Below are positions 42,143 to 51,192 of a stretch of 61,817 nucleotides of DNA, piece after piece (position 1 is the first letter of the stretch; each line of letters starts with the position of its first letter). The DNA is from Bacteroidales bacterium (GTDB lineage: Bacteria; Bacteroidota; Bacteroidia; Bacteroidales; UBA932), in contig JAFSPR010000033.1 in NCBI GenBank assembly GCA_017451395.1, positions 1-61,817 of the forward strand, in the 5' to 3' direction. A model generated the notes under the pieces. That model was not told the origin of the DNA and did not search any database. It saw only the letters and a program-made list of their open reading frames with translations. A program made the position numbers and the translations under genes.

Positions 42143-42952
42143 TTATTCTTGGTGAACCGTCAGTTGTGGGAACGGGAAGCTGATGCCCTCCTTGTTGAAG
42201 GTGGTGTAGATCTTGCGGTTCATGTCGAAGTTCACGTTCCAGTAATCATCCCCTTTCACCCAGCAACGGATCACGATGTTCACACTGCTGTCAGCCAGTT
42301 CTTTCAACGCCACAAAAGGAGCAGGGCCCTGCAGTATGCGGGCATCCTCGTCTATCAGCCTTCTGATTACAGCTTCCACTTTCTCATAGTCCTCGTCATA
42401 CTCCACTCCAATTGTCCATTCCAGTCTGCGGGTAGGGTTTACATTATAATTGATGATGTTTCCGTTGCTCAATGCCCCGTTGGGGATGAATATTTCCTTA
42501 TTGTCAGGCGTAGTAATGATGGTGTGGAAGATTTGAATCGCTTTCACCGTGCCAACCATGCCTTGCGCTTCAATGAAATCGCCTGCCTTGAAAGGTTTCA
42601 GCAGTAAGATAATGATGCCCCCAGCCAGGTTGTTCAGGTTGCCGCTCATCGCCATGCCTATCGCTACGCCTGCCGAAGCCAGCAAAGCGGCGAAGGAGGT
42701 GGTTTCCACGCCCAGGCGACCTGCTATGGCAATGATGAGCAGTATGGTCAGTGTGATATTCACGAAGCTCAGCAGGAAGGTCTTCACGCTTGTCTCCACC
42801 TTCCGCTTCTCCAGAATATTGCTTGTCAACCGCATAGCCACCTTGATCAGATAGTGGCCCACAATATAGATGAGGATGGCTCCGATGATGTTCCATCCGG
42901 CGTTCACACACCATGTTATCACATTCGTTAGTGCTGTTTCAATTTGGTTCAT
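42143..42952 (-). CDS. mscS: Small-conductance mechanosensitive channel (MscS family)
   Basis: This inner-membrane tension-gated channel releases solutes on hypo-osmotic shock. The 269 residues start MNQIETALTNVITW; an ATG at 42982 lies before the promoter-like box region and is less likely. Three helices are followed by the pore helix TM3 GVAIGMAMSGNLNNLAGGIIILLLKPFKAGD and the beta domain (GTVKAIQIFHTIITTPDNKEIFIPNGALSNGNIINY), all MscS hallmarks. It is divergent from the thiamine operon and possibly cotranscribed with the 41711 gene. Confidence 0.93.
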   Translation of the reverse strand: MNQIETALTNVITWCVNAGWNIIGAILIYIVGHYLIKVAMRLTSNILEKRKVETSVKTFLLSFVNITLTILLIIAIAGRLGVETTSFAALLASAGVAIGMAMSGNLNNLAGGIIILLLKPFKAGDFIEAQGMVGTVKAIQIFHTIITTPDNKEIFIPNGALSNGNIINYNVNPTRRLEWTIGVEYDEDYEKVEAVIRRLIDEDARILQGPAPFVALKELADSSVNIVIRCWVKGDDYWNVNFDMNRKIYTTFNKEGISFPFPQLTVHQE

Positions 42953-42979
42953 AAGTAGAATAGTTTTGTTTTTATGCTG

Positions 42980-42987
42980 CAAAGATA
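42980..42987 (-). promoter_or_regulatory. -7 box TATCTTTG of mscS
   Basis: Minus-strand TATCTTTG about 28 nt before the mscS start at 42952. Confidence 0.6.
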
Positions 42988-43008
42988 GTGAAAATCTAAA
43001 AAAATGCC

Positions 43009-43016
43009 TATCTTTG
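43009..43016 (+). promoter_or_regulatory. -7 box TATCTTTG of the thiamine operon
   Basis: TATCTTTG lies just before the TPP riboswitch, so the RNA would begin within a few nucleotides of the aptamer. Confidence 0.65.
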
Positions 43017-43029
43017 CACCGATTTCGTT

Positions 43030-43102
43030 TAGGGGTGCCTTAATATGACGGGCTGAGATCATACCCATTGACCTGATGCGGGTAATGCCGACGTAGGGAA
43101 TA
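43030..43102 (+). promoter_or_regulatory. TPP riboswitch (THI element)
   Basis: The hallmark TPP aptamer segments are present: aggggtgcc, GGGCTGAGATCATACCC, TTGACCTGATGCGGGTAATGCC and GACGTAGGGAA, in the right order and spacing. Thiamine pyrophosphate binding normally lowers expression of the downstream genes. The stretch between aptamer and the ATG at 43156 includes GGATTTCCCC and AAAAGGAAC, which could make a translation-masking platform. Confidence 0.95.
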
Positions 43103-43155
43103 AGAAAGACAATGGATTTCCCCTTTTTATGTGTAACTTAAAAAGGAACTTTACA

Positions 43156-45378
43156 ATGAAGAAAAGACTGATGACGGCTGTATGCCTGCTTTGCGGCGGC
43201 ATGCCGGCTGTGCTTGCGCAGACTGAGCCTCAAGACTCGCTGCGTGAGGTGATGCTCGATGGAGTGGAAGTGATGGCTACGCGTGCTTCCAAGAATACGC
43301 CTGTGGCTTTCACCAATATCTCGCGTGAAGAAATCAAGAAAAACAATCTGGGACAGGACTTGCCTTACCTGCTGTCGATGACTCCTGGAGCCATCACCAC
43401 CAGTGATGCTGGAGCTGGTATCGGATATACAACTATCCGGGTGCGAGGCACTGACGCCACACGTATCAATGTCACTGCCAACGGCATTCCTGTCAATGAT
43501 GCAGAGAGCCATGCCGTGTTCTGGGTGAATATGCCTGACCTCGCTTCCAGCGTGAAGGATGTGCAGGTACAGCGTGGCGTAGGTACCAGTACAAACGGAG
43601 CAGGTGCTTTCGGAGCCTCTATCAATATGCAGACGGGGGGCCTCTCTACCATGCCCTACGCTGAGCTGAATGCCTCGGCAGGCTCTTTCGGCACTCATAA
43701 AGAGACGCTCAACGCAGGTACTGGGCTCATCAACAACCATTGGGCTTTCGACCTCCGTTTGAGCAACATCGGAACTGACGGCTATATCGACCGTGCCAGC
43801 GTGAAGCTCAACTCCTATTACCTGCAGGGAGCCTGGTATGGAGCGCATACCAATATCAAGCTCATCACCTTTGCCGGAGAGGAACGCACTTATCATGCCT
43901 GGAACTATGCCTCGAAGGAGGAGATGGCGAAATACGGACGGACCTATAACTCATGTGGTGAGTATGTTGATGAAGACGGTCATTTGAATTATTACAAAGA
44001 CCAGACCGACAACTATACACAGAAGAACTGGCAGTTGCTGCTCAACCACAGCTTCTCTGATGCCGTCAAGCTGAATGTGGGACTCCACTACACCAAAGGC
44101 GACGGCTACTACCAGGAGTATAAGATGGACCGCAAACTGGCGGAGTATGGCATGAAGCCTTATGAGGTGGATGGCGAGACGGTGAAGAGAAGTGACCTGA
44201 TTCGTAAAAAGGTTATGGATAACTGGTTCCTGGGCGGAGTGTTCTCGCTGAACTATTCCAAAGGCGGATGGAACGTTTCACTGGGCGGTGGCTTCAACCG
44301 CTACGATGGCGACCACTTCGGCAAGGTGCTTTGGGTGAAGCAATCTGGTGGTGATGCCAACCCTGACCGTGATTATTATTTCAACAATGCCACCAAGAAC
44401 GATGGCAATATCTACGGCAAGGCAAGTTATACCTTCCTCAACGGCTTGACAGCTTACGCTGACCTGCAGTATCGGCACATCGACTATAAAATCAAGGGTA
44501 CGAATGACAAGATGGATGGCGACAACCACCAGTTTTTTGATGTGAATGAGCACTTCGACTTCCTCAACCCCAAGGCTGGCCTTTCTTGGGAGTTCAACCC
44601 ACGTCACCGTGTCTATGGTTCTGTGGCTGTGGCGCATAAGGAGCCTACCCGCAACAACTATACTGATGGCAACAGTTTCGACCTGCCCAAGGCTGAACGC
44701 TTGCTCGACTATGAGTTAGGCTATAGCTACACGGGCTCTTGGTTCAGCGGTGGTGTCAATCTTTATTACATGAATTACAAAGACCAGCTGGTACTTACAG
44801 GTGAACTTAATGAGATAGGCGAGGCGATGGCAGTGAATATGCCCAGAAGCTACCGCATGGGCGTGGAACTGATGGCTGGCATCCGCTTGCCAATGGGATT
44901 CACCTGGGACGCTAACGCCACTCTAAGCCGAAACCGCATCAAGGACTTTACCGAAACCCTCTACGACGATGACACCTATGAGGCTTGGCGCATCAATCAT
45001 GGCGACACCCATATAGCCTTTTCCCCAAGCGTCATTCTCAACAATCGCTTTGGCTATAACTACAAGGGCTTTGAGGCAGCCTTGCAGACTCAGTATGTCA
45101 GCCGTCAGTTCATGACCAATGCCGATGTCACAGAAACACTGCTCGACGCTTATTGCGTAAGTAACCTTCATTTGGCTTACACCTTCCACATGAAAGCCGT
45201 GAAGGACATCACCATCGGTTGCACCATATATAATATATTCAACGAAGAGTATGAGAACAACGGCTATGCCGGCAGTGGCTATTATACCGATGGCGGAAAG
45301 AAGGTGCGCTACAACTACGCTGGCTATGCCGCTCAGGCAGGCATCAATGCCCTGGCTCATGTAATCCTGAGATTCTGA
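43156..45378 (+). CDS. TonB-dependent receptor, probable thiamine transporter
   Basis: The 740-residue outer-membrane gated barrel starts MKKRLMTAVCLLCGGMPAVLAQ. A plug domain follows (VMATRASKNTPVAFTNISREEIKKNNLGQDLPYLLSMTPGAITTSDAG, VRGTDATRINVTANGIPVNDAESH), then a 22-strand-type barrel ending AGINALAHVILRF. No SusD-like partner is adjacent. The TPP riboswitch upstream and PnuT-type transporter plus thiamine pyrophosphokinase genes downstream mark it as the thiamine receptor (OMPthi-like) described in Bacteroides. It would use TonB energy; the tonB gene in this window may belong to another genome. Confidence 0.92.
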   Translation: MKKRLMTAVCLLCGGMPAVLAQTEPQDSLREVMLDGVEVMATRASKNTPVAFTNISREEIKKNNLGQDLPYLLSMTPGAITTSDAGAGIGYTTIRVRGTDATRINVTANGIPVNDAESHAVFWVNMPDLASSVKDVQVQRGVGTSTNGAGAFGASINMQTGGLSTMPYAELNASAGSFGTHKETLNAGTGLINNHWAFDLRLSNIGTDGYIDRASVKLNSYYLQGAWYGAHTNIKLITFAGEERTYHAWNYASKEEMAKYGRTYNSCGEYVDEDGHLNYYKDQTDNYTQKNWQLLLNHSFSDAVKLNVGLHYTKGDGYYQEYKMDRKLAEYGMKPYEVDGETVKRSDLIRKKVMDNWFLGGVFSLNYSKGGWNVSLGGGFNRYDGDHFGKVLWVKQSGGDANPDRDYYFNNATKNDGNIYGKASYTFLNGLTAYADLQYRHIDYKIKGTNDKMDGDNHQFFDVNEHFDFLNPKAGLSWEFNPRHRVYGSVAVAHKEPTRNNYTDGNSFDLPKAERLLDYELGYSYTGSWFSGGVNLYYMNYKDQLVLTGELNEIGEAMAVNMPRSYRMGVELMAGIRLPMGFTWDANATLSRNRIKDFTETLYDDDTYEAWRINHGDTHIAFSPSVILNNRFGYNYKGFEAALQTQYVSRQFMTNADVTETLLDAYCVSNLHLAYTFHMKAVKDITIGCTIYNIFNEEYENNGYAGSGYYTDGGKKVRYNYAGYAAQAGINALAHVILRF

Positions 45379-45381
45379 CCT

Positions 45382-45948
45382 ATGCAGTTTGATTGGCTCG
45401 ACATATTCACCACCGTCCTTGGGCTGCTCTATATCTGGCTGGAGTACAAGGCCCATATCGGACTGTGGATTGTAGGCATTATCATGCCAGCTCTCGATGT
45501 CTATCTGTATTACAATCACGGCTTGTATGGCGATGCCGGCATGGCTGTATATTACACCTTGGCAGCCGTCTATGGCTATATAGCGTGGAAGTTTGGCACC
45601 CGTCGAGAGTCCTCGCCCCTGAAGATCAGCCACACCCCTGCAAAGTTCTACCTGCCCATCCTGCTATTCTTCCTCATGGCTTGGGGACTCACCTACTATG
45701 TGTTGATTAGCTGGACCAACTCCACGGTACCTGTGCTTGATGCCTTCACCAATGCCCTCTCCTTCGTAGGCATGTGGGCTTTGTCTCGCAAGTACATCGA
45801 GCAGTGGTTTTTCTGGATTGTGGTCGATGCGGTCTGTACCATCCTTTATGTGCAGAAAGGCATCCCTTTCAAGGCGGCCCTCTATGGTCTTTATGTCATC
45901 ATCGCAGTCTTCGGCTACTTTAAGTGGAAGAAGTTAATGAATGTATAA
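45382..45948 (+). CDS. pnuT: PnuC-family transporter, probable thiamine transporter PnuT
   Basis: The 188-residue inner-membrane protein has about seven helices. It begins WLDIFTTVLGLLYIWLEYKAHIGLWIVGIIMPALDVYLYY, the PnuC-family opening, and continues through AVYYTLAAVYGYIAW and WFFWIVVDAVCTILYVQKG, the latter containing the family WxxV-D region. PnuC proteins move vitamins by facilitated diffusion with trapping by phosphorylation. Position in a TPP-riboswitch operon before a thiamine kinase gene assigns thiamine rather than nicotinamide riboside. It starts 3 nt after the receptor gene stop. Confidence 0.92.
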   Translation: MQFDWLDIFTTVLGLLYIWLEYKAHIGLWIVGIIMPALDVYLYYNHGLYGDAGMAVYYTLAAVYGYIAWKFGTRRESSPLKISHTPAKFYLPILLFFLMAWGLTYYVLISWTNSTVPVLDAFTNALSFVGMWALSRKYIEQWFFWIVVDAVCTILYVQKGIPFKAALYGLYVIIAVFGYFKWKKLMNV

Positions 45949-45954
45949 TGGGAA

Positions 45955-46581
45955 ATGGATAATGGTAAATGGATAGTGTATTCAACGGTTCTTGCCGCAG
46001 GCGACTACCCGTCGCATGAAGTACCGTTGCAAGTCTTAGCCAATGCTGAGTGTGTAGTATGTTGTGATAGTGCGGCAGAGCGTTATCTGGCAGAAGGTCA
46101 TGTGCCCGATGCCATAGTAGGCGATGGTGACTCCTTGTCTGCCAAGCTCAAAGAGTGCTATGCAGCCATCTGGCATCATGAAACCGAGCAGGATACCAAC
46201 GACCTCAGCAAAGCCATCCGCTACCTGATGTCTCAAGGCAAGCACCAAATTGCCATTGTGGGAGCTACTGGTAAGCGTGAAGACCATACCCTGGGCAATA
46301 TCTCCCTGCTTATCGAGTACATGCGTATGGGGCTTGATGTACAAATGTACACCGACTACGGTGTTTTCATCCCCTGTCATGATAACCAGTCATTCACCCT
46401 GTCAGTAGGGCAGCAGGTGTCCCTCATCAGTTTTGGTGCCACCGCTTTTCATGCCGAAGGGCTGAAATACCCTCTTTATGATTTCACCAACTGGTGGCAA
46501 GGCACTCTCAATGAAGCTGTCAGTGAGCGGGTCATCATCCATGCCGATGGCGACTACCTGCTCTATCTGCCTTATGTCTGA
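45955..46581 (+). CDS. Thiamine pyrophosphokinase
   Basis: The enzyme transfers pyrophosphate from ATP to thiamine to make TPP, trapping imported thiamine. The 208 residues carry the TPK motifs DAIVGDGDSLSAKLKE (~55-70), EQDTNDLSKAIRYLM (~78-92) and GATGKREDHTLGNISLL (~100-116), with a C-terminal beta domain. Start ATG is 6 nt after the pnuT stop, so it is the third gene of the TPP-controlled operon. A hairpin at 46620-46646 closes it. Confidence 0.93.
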   Translation: MDNGKWIVYSTVLAAGDYPSHEVPLQVLANAECVVCCDSAAERYLAEGHVPDAIVGDGDSLSAKLKECYAAIWHHETEQDTNDLSKAIRYLMSQGKHQIAIVGATGKREDHTLGNISLLIEYMRMGLDVQMYTDYGVFIPCHDNQSFTLSVGQQVSLISFGATAFHAEGLKYPLYDFTNWWQGTLNEAVSERVIIHADGDYLLYLPYV

Positions 46582-46619
46582 AAAACATCAATTGTCAGGT
46601 GTGATGAATAGCAAACAGA

Positions 46620-46646
46620 CGGGGCTGTCGTTCAGAGACAGCCCCG
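46620..46646. terminator. Hairpin between thiamine kinase and alkaline phosphatase genes
   Basis: A perfect 10-bp stem (CGGGGCTGTC/GACAGCCCCG) with a 7-nt loop lies between the convergent genes. It probably stops both. Confidence 0.8.
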
Positions 46647-46670
46647 CTATATTATAATATAAGGTATGAA

Positions 46671-48080
46671 TCACCACTTCACACCAGACACCTTGGCAAT
46701 CTTACGGATGATTTCCGTATTATCCATCTTGCCCTCGAACTCATGACAGCCTGCACCTTCTGCATAAACGGGCACATAAGCAGCAGTATGACTGCCTGTG
46801 GTCCACATCAGGTGTGCCTGCTCGGCAATGACGTACTTGGCTACCGTAGCCAGCTGCTCAGTACGGCTATACATGTTCTCGTCAAACTTAGCCTTGTTGT
46901 TGGTGAATGTTTCCTCGAAGCAGTCACGCAGCTGCTTCTCCTGCTCCCATGTGATGTCGAGTTCTCTCCAGAAGCCCATTTTCTCGCCCAGCAGCGCCTT
47001 GGCGTCTTCCCAGGTGACCTTCTCTTTCTTGCGCAGGTCTGTGATGTATCTTGAGAGTACGTCGATTGACTGCTTCTGATAAGAGAGGGCTTTGAGGTTC
47101 AAGGTATATCCACCGCTCTGACGGCCCATTGACAGGCCGCCCGTCTCATGGTCGGCAGTGATTACGATTAAGGTCTCCTTCGGGTGCTTCTTCAGGAACT
47201 CGTATGCCACCTTCACGGCATTGTCCATATCCTCCAGCTCGCGAACCATCGCACCGGCATCGTTAGCATGGCAAGCCCAGTCAATCTTTCCACCCTCTAT
47301 CATAAGGAAGAAGCCCTTCTTGGCATTCTCCTTCATGAGGAAGTCGATGGCACTCTCGGTAATCTGGGCAAGGGTAAGGTCGCCTGGCTGGCGGTCTATG
47401 GCGTAGCGGAGGCTCTTCTGGTCGGCGTCAGCTTTCTCAATCAAGACCATCTTGCCGGCAGCGTTGCGCTTAGCCTTGTATTCATCCAGTCCGCGCGCCA
47501 CGGTATAGCCAGCCTCGTCGATCATCGGGAAGATATTTGGCGCATCCTTTCCGTCAACGGTCTTGTCCGGTCTGAGGAAACCACTGCCGGCAAAGAAGTC
47601 GAAGTTAGACTTCGGCAGCCATGTGGCAATCTCATAATACATATTTCTGTAAGGCTCATGGGCGTAGAAAGCGCCAGGAGTGGCATGGTCAAGGCTCACT
47701 GACGTGGTGATGCCCACACGTTTGCCTGCCTTCTTAGCTTTCTCTGCGAAAGTCTCCACCGGATTCTTGCCGGCATCCACACCCATCGCGCTGTTATATG
47801 TCTTGACGCCAGATGAGAGGGCAGTACCGCCAGCAGCAGAGTCGGTGACGGAATTAGATGAAGAATGAGAGTTAGCCTGACTCGCCACAGAGAAAGAGGG
47901 GAAGCAGAGGTTCTTGATGCCTATGCGTCCTTCCAGTTCCGCCAGATACATCTCTGTAGTATTCACCTGGTTCAATCCCATACCGTCGCCGATGAAATAG
48001 AACACATACTTAGCCTGCTGGGCATTGATATGGCATACAGCAGCCATCACCAGCACAAACGCAACAAATAACTTTTTCAT
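46671..48080 (-). CDS. phoA: Alkaline phosphatase
   Basis: This secreted metal-dependent phosphomonoesterase has 469 residues, start MKKLFVAFVLVMAAVCHINAQ (signal peptide; an ATG 9 nt upstream is less likely). Metal-site FIGDGMG comes near residue 30, the catalytic Ser in VTDSAAGGTALSSG near 82, EGGKIDWACHANDAG near 265, ITADHETGG near 308 and the final HTAAYVPVYAEG near 436. These are the canonical alkaline phosphatase residues. A -7 box TACCTTTG lies at 48108-48115. The gene stands alone and is probably a phosphate-scavenging enzyme. Confidence 0.93.
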   Translation of the reverse strand: MKKLFVAFVLVMAAVCHINAQQAKYVFYFIGDGMGLNQVNTTEMYLAELEGRIGIKNLCFPSFSVASQANSHSSSNSVTDSAAGGTALSSGVKTYNSAMGVDAGKNPVETFAEKAKKAGKRVGITTSVSLDHATPGAFYAHEPYRNMYYEIATWLPKSNFDFFAGSGFLRPDKTVDGKDAPNIFPMIDEAGYTVARGLDEYKAKRNAAGKMVLIEKADADQKSLRYAIDRQPGDLTLAQITESAIDFLMKENAKKGFFLMIEGGKIDWACHANDAGAMVRELEDMDNAVKVAYEFLKKHPKETLIVITADHETGGLSMGRQSGGYTLNLKALSYQKQSIDVLSRYITDLRKKEKVTWEDAKALLGEKMGFWRELDITWEQEKQLRDCFEETFTNNKAKFDENMYSRTEQLATVAKYVIAEQAHLMWTTGSHTAAYVPVYAEGAGCHEFEGKMDNTEIIRKIAKVSGVKW

Positions 48081-48107
48081 AGAAATCATTTTTTATAAGT
48101 TATAATG

Positions 48108-48115
48108 CAAAGGTA
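48108..48115 (-). promoter_or_regulatory. -7 box TACCTTTG of the alkaline phosphatase gene
   Basis: Minus-strand TACCTTTG about 28 nt before the start at 48080. No phosphate box could be assigned by eye. Confidence 0.5.
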
Positions 48116-48254
48116 GCAGAAAAAAGTGTAATTACACACATACCTGATACTATAAAAGTGACTTTTGGGCGAGAAAAAAGAGAATTGCACTCTTATTTTA
48201 GGTTTTGTTGTTACTTTTTTGCATTTGTTTAGATTATCAGAAACATATTACTTG

Positions 48255-48262
48255 TATATTTG
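48255..48262 (+). promoter_or_regulatory. -7 box TATATTTG of the HU-like gene
   Basis: TATATTTG lies 52 nt before the ATG at 48315 in a T-rich gap. Confidence 0.55.
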
Positions 48263-48314
48263 TAACAGCTTTTGAAAATATGTATATGTTAGAAACAACA
48301 ACTGATCAAAACCT

Positions 48315-48626
48315 ATGAATAAATTCGAATTTACAAAAGAGTTAGCTCGTCGATTACACATTACCGACACAGCAGCAAAAGCCTTTGTTGATTCATACAA
48401 CAGGCTGGTAATTGACAAGATGGTAGAAGGAGAGGAAGTGAAGCTTCAGTATTTCGGCAAGTTTGTGCCTCACCGTCAGCCACAGCGTCCTGGACGAGAC
48501 CCACGCAACGGTGAGTATCACGATATTCCAGAGCGGATGACTATTAAGTTCAAGGTAAGTACGAACGTTATTGACGAAATGAATCCTGAAGAAAAGACTG
48601 CGAAAAGAAGGAAAGTGAAGAAATAA
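48315..48626 (+). CDS. HU/IHF-family DNA-binding protein
   Basis: This 103-residue nucleoid protein bends DNA. The N-terminal helices (MNKFEFTKELARRLHITDTAAKAFVDSYNRLVIDKMVEGEEVKL) and the beta-arm signature (FGKFVPHRQPQRPGRDPRNGEYHDIPER) are typical, though the tip carries GRDPRNGE rather than the GRNPxTGE of classical HU. A Lys/Arg-rich tail (EEKTAKRRKVKK) extends it. It is monocistronic between divergent alkaline phosphatase and the pta-ackA pair. Confidence 0.92.
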   Translation: MNKFEFTKELARRLHITDTAAKAFVDSYNRLVIDKMVEGEEVKLQYFGKFVPHRQPQRPGRDPRNGEYHDIPERMTIKFKVSTNVIDEMNPEEKTAKRRKVKK

Positions 48627-48659
48627 CATTTTGACTTTATATAAGAACTGCTTACTTTT

Positions 48660-48695
48660 AGGGGTATAGGGTATCATCTGATGTCCTATGCCCCT
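48660..48695 (+). terminator. Probable terminator of the HU-like gene
   Basis: An 11-bp stem (AGGGGTATAGG/CCTATGCCCCT, one G-T pair) is followed by TTGCTC; the T-run is weak. Confidence 0.5.
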
Positions 48696-48796
48696 TTGCT
48701 CATTCAAAGGGCACTCCAATTGTTAAAATATCCAATAATCCGCACGCTGGCGATAAATCCATCCGCTTTTTGCAATGCCGATTAGGCAAAATTCAT

Positions 48797-48804
48797 TATT
48801 TTTG
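48797..48804 (+). promoter_or_regulatory. -7 box TATTTTTG of pta-ackA
   Basis: TATTTTTG lies 33 nt before the pta ATG. Confidence 0.55.
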
Positions 48805-48837
48805 CAAAAATAATAATCATCATAATATTTGAAACCT

Positions 48838-49851
48838 ATGAACAAACTAATCGAAGGAATCATTGAACGCGCGAATGCTGACCGCCAGCGCATCGTACTT
48901 CCTGAAGCTACTGAAGAACGTACCCTGAAGGCTGCTGACCGTGCCTTGGGCGATGACATCGCTGACATTATCCTGATTGGCGATATCAAGGAGATTCACC
49001 GCATGGCGGATGAGTTCGGTTTGAAAAACATTGGCAAGGCCACCCTGATTGATCCGCTGGACAACCCGAAGGCTGAGGAATATGCACAGCTGCTGGCTGA
49101 GCTTCGCAAGAAGAAGGGCATGACCATCGAACAGGCCCGCGAACTGGTGAAGAACCCGCTGTATCTGGGCTGTATGATTATCAAGACGGGCGATGCCGAC
49201 GGACAGATCTCCGGTGCACTCAGCACTACGGGCGACACCTTGCGTCCTGCCCTGCAGATTATCAAGTGCTCTCCGGGCATTACGTGCGTGAGTGGAGCTA
49301 TGCTGATGATTACCAACCAGCCGCAATATGGCGAGAACGGTGTGCTGGTAGTGGGCGACGTGGCCGTGACCCCGATGCCTGATGCCAACCAGCTGGCCCA
49401 GATTGCCGTTTGCACGGCTCAGACGGCTCGTGCCGTGGGTGGATTCGCTGACCCGAGAGTGGCCATGCTGAGCTTCTCAACCAAAGGCTCCGCTTCTCAT
49501 GAGGTGGTTGACAAGGTGGTGGAGGCTACCAGACTTGCCAAGGAAATGGATCCGCAACTGAAGATTGACGGTGAACTGCAGGCTGACGCTGCATTGGTTC
49601 CGTCGGTTGGCAAGAAGAAAGCTCCTGGAAGTGAGATCGCAGGCAATGCCAACGTGCTGGTATTCCCTTGCTTAGAGGTGGGCAACATTGCCTACAAGCT
49701 GGTGCAGCGTCTGGGTGACGCCCTCGCTATCGGCCCGATTCTGCAAGGTATAGCAAGGCCGGTGAACGACCTGAGCCGTGGCTGCTCTATCGACGATGTA
49801 TATTATATGATAGCCATCACAGCTTGCCAGGCTCAAGCTGCCAAGAAATAA
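48838..49851 (+). CDS. pta: Phosphate acetyltransferase
   Basis: The enzyme interconverts acetyl-CoA and acetyl phosphate. The 337 residues, start MNKLIEGIIERANADRQRIVLPEA, contain the family signatures TGDADGQISGALSTTGDTLRPALQ (~117-140), QPQYGENGVLVVGDVAVTPMP (~160-180), ARVAMLSFSTKGSASH (~203-218) and QADAALVPSVG with VLVFPCLEVGNIAYKLVQRL (~240-290). It lacks the N-terminal regulatory domains of long Pta. It is followed after 20 nt by ackA, making the acetate/ATP fermentation operon. Confidence 0.97.
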   Translation: MNKLIEGIIERANADRQRIVLPEATEERTLKAADRALGDDIADIILIGDIKEIHRMADEFGLKNIGKATLIDPLDNPKAEEYAQLLAELRKKKGMTIEQARELVKNPLYLGCMIIKTGDADGQISGALSTTGDTLRPALQIIKCSPGITCVSGAMLMITNQPQYGENGVLVVGDVAVTPMPDANQLAQIAVCTAQTARAVGGFADPRVAMLSFSTKGSASHEVVDKVVEATRLAKEMDPQLKIDGELQADAALVPSVGKKKAPGSEIAGNANVLVFPCLEVGNIAYKLVQRLGDALAIGPILQGIARPVNDLSRGCSIDDVYYMIAITACQAQAAKK

Positions 49852-49871
49852 CATTAAAACCTTTTTGAATA

Positions 49872-51074
49872 ATGAAGATCTTAGTTTTAAATTGCGGAAG
49901 CTCATCTATCAAGTACAAGCTGTTTGACATGAGCGACAAATCTGTCATCGCTTCGGGCGGCATCGAGAAAATCGGCCTGGCTGACTCTTTCCTGAAGTTC
50001 ACCCTGCCTGACGGAGAGAAGAAAATCATACATAAGGACATTCCTGAACATACCGTTGGCGTAGAGCTGATTCTGCAGACACTGGTTGACCCTACCTACG
50101 GAGCCATCAAGAGCTATGACGAGATTAACGCTGTGGGACACCGCATGGTGCATGGCGGTGAGCGTTTCACGAAGTCGGTGCTGCTTACGCCAGAGGTGCT
50201 GAAGGAGTTTGAGGCTTGTAATGACCTGGCACCGCTGCATAACCCTGCCAACCTGAAGGGTGTGAACGCTGTGAAGGCTATCCTGCCGAACGTGCCTCAG
50301 GTCGGCGTGTTCGACACCGCTTTCCATCAGACGATGCCTGACTACGCTTATATGTACGCTCTGCCATACGAATTTTATGAGAAGTATAAGATTCGCCGTT
50401 ACGGCTTCCACGGAACCTCTCACCGCTTCATCACCCAGTATGTATGCGACTACCTGGGTGTCAAGAAGGAAGGACTGAAGCTCATCACCTGCCACATCGG
50501 CAACGGTGCCTCCATAGCCGCTATCAAAGACGGCAAGGTGCTGGATACCTCTATGGGTCTCACCCCTCTGGAAGGTCTGATTATGGGAACCCGAAGCGGT
50601 GACGTTGACGGTGGTGTAATCACATTCCTGGAGAATAAGCTGGGCATGGACGGGAGTCAGATGAGCGACCTGCTGAACAAAAAGAGCGGTATGCTCGGCA
50701 TCACAGGCGTTTCAAGCGACATGCGCGAGTTAGAGGTGGCACAGAAGGAGGGCAACCCACGCGCTATCCTGGCTGACAAGATGTATAACTACCGCATCAA
50801 GAAATACATCGGCGCCTATGCCGCTGTATTGAACGGCGTTGACGTGATTGTCTTCACTGGAGGTGTGGGCGAGAACCAGGCAAGTATGCGTGCCAACACG
50901 CTGGAAGGCATGGAATACCTGGGCGTAAAGATTGACCCAGAACTCAATGCTGCTACCGTTAGGGGTAAGGAAGGCATTATCTCTACGGCAGACTCTAAGG
51001 TGAAGGTGGTTATCCTGGCTACCGATGAGGAGCTGATGATTGCTCAAGACACCATGAACATCGTGAATGCCTGA
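49872..51074 (+). CDS. ackA: Acetate kinase
   Basis: The enzyme makes acetate and ATP from acetyl phosphate. The 400 residues, start MKILVLNCGSSSIKYKLFDM, have a second ASKHA motif GFHGTSHRFI near 178 and LTCHIGNGAS-type ATP loop (ITCHIGNGASIAAI) near 203. MGLTPLEGLIMGTRSGDVD and VFTGGVGENQASMR near 325 follow. It is full length and co-transcribed with pta. A strong hairpin follows. Confidence 0.97.
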   Translation: MKILVLNCGSSSIKYKLFDMSDKSVIASGGIEKIGLADSFLKFTLPDGEKKIIHKDIPEHTVGVELILQTLVDPTYGAIKSYDEINAVGHRMVHGGERFTKSVLLTPEVLKEFEACNDLAPLHNPANLKGVNAVKAILPNVPQVGVFDTAFHQTMPDYAYMYALPYEFYEKYKIRRYGFHGTSHRFITQYVCDYLGVKKEGLKLITCHIGNGASIAAIKDGKVLDTSMGLTPLEGLIMGTRSGDVDGGVITFLENKLGMDGSQMSDLLNKKSGMLGITGVSSDMRELEVAQKEGNPRAILADKMYNYRIKKYIGAYAAVLNGVDVIVFTGGVGENQASMRANTLEGMEYLGVKIDPELNAATVRGKEGIISTADSKVKVVILATDEELMIAQDTMNIVNA

Positions 51075-51095
51075 AAAAGGAAAGGAAATGATATG

Positions 51096-51126
51096 CTGCG
51101 CGAGAAAAATGCAACTTCTCGCGCAG
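51096..51126 (+). terminator. Terminator of pta-ackA
   Basis: A perfect 10-bp stem CTGCGCGAGA/TCTCGCGCAG with an 11-nt A-rich loop, then TATTCGTTTCTTTT. Confidence 0.85.
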
Positions 51127-51192
51127 TATTCGTTTCTTTTGGTCATTATCCTATAAAAGAAGTACCATTTAAAGTAAAGAAAGGGCATGGAT

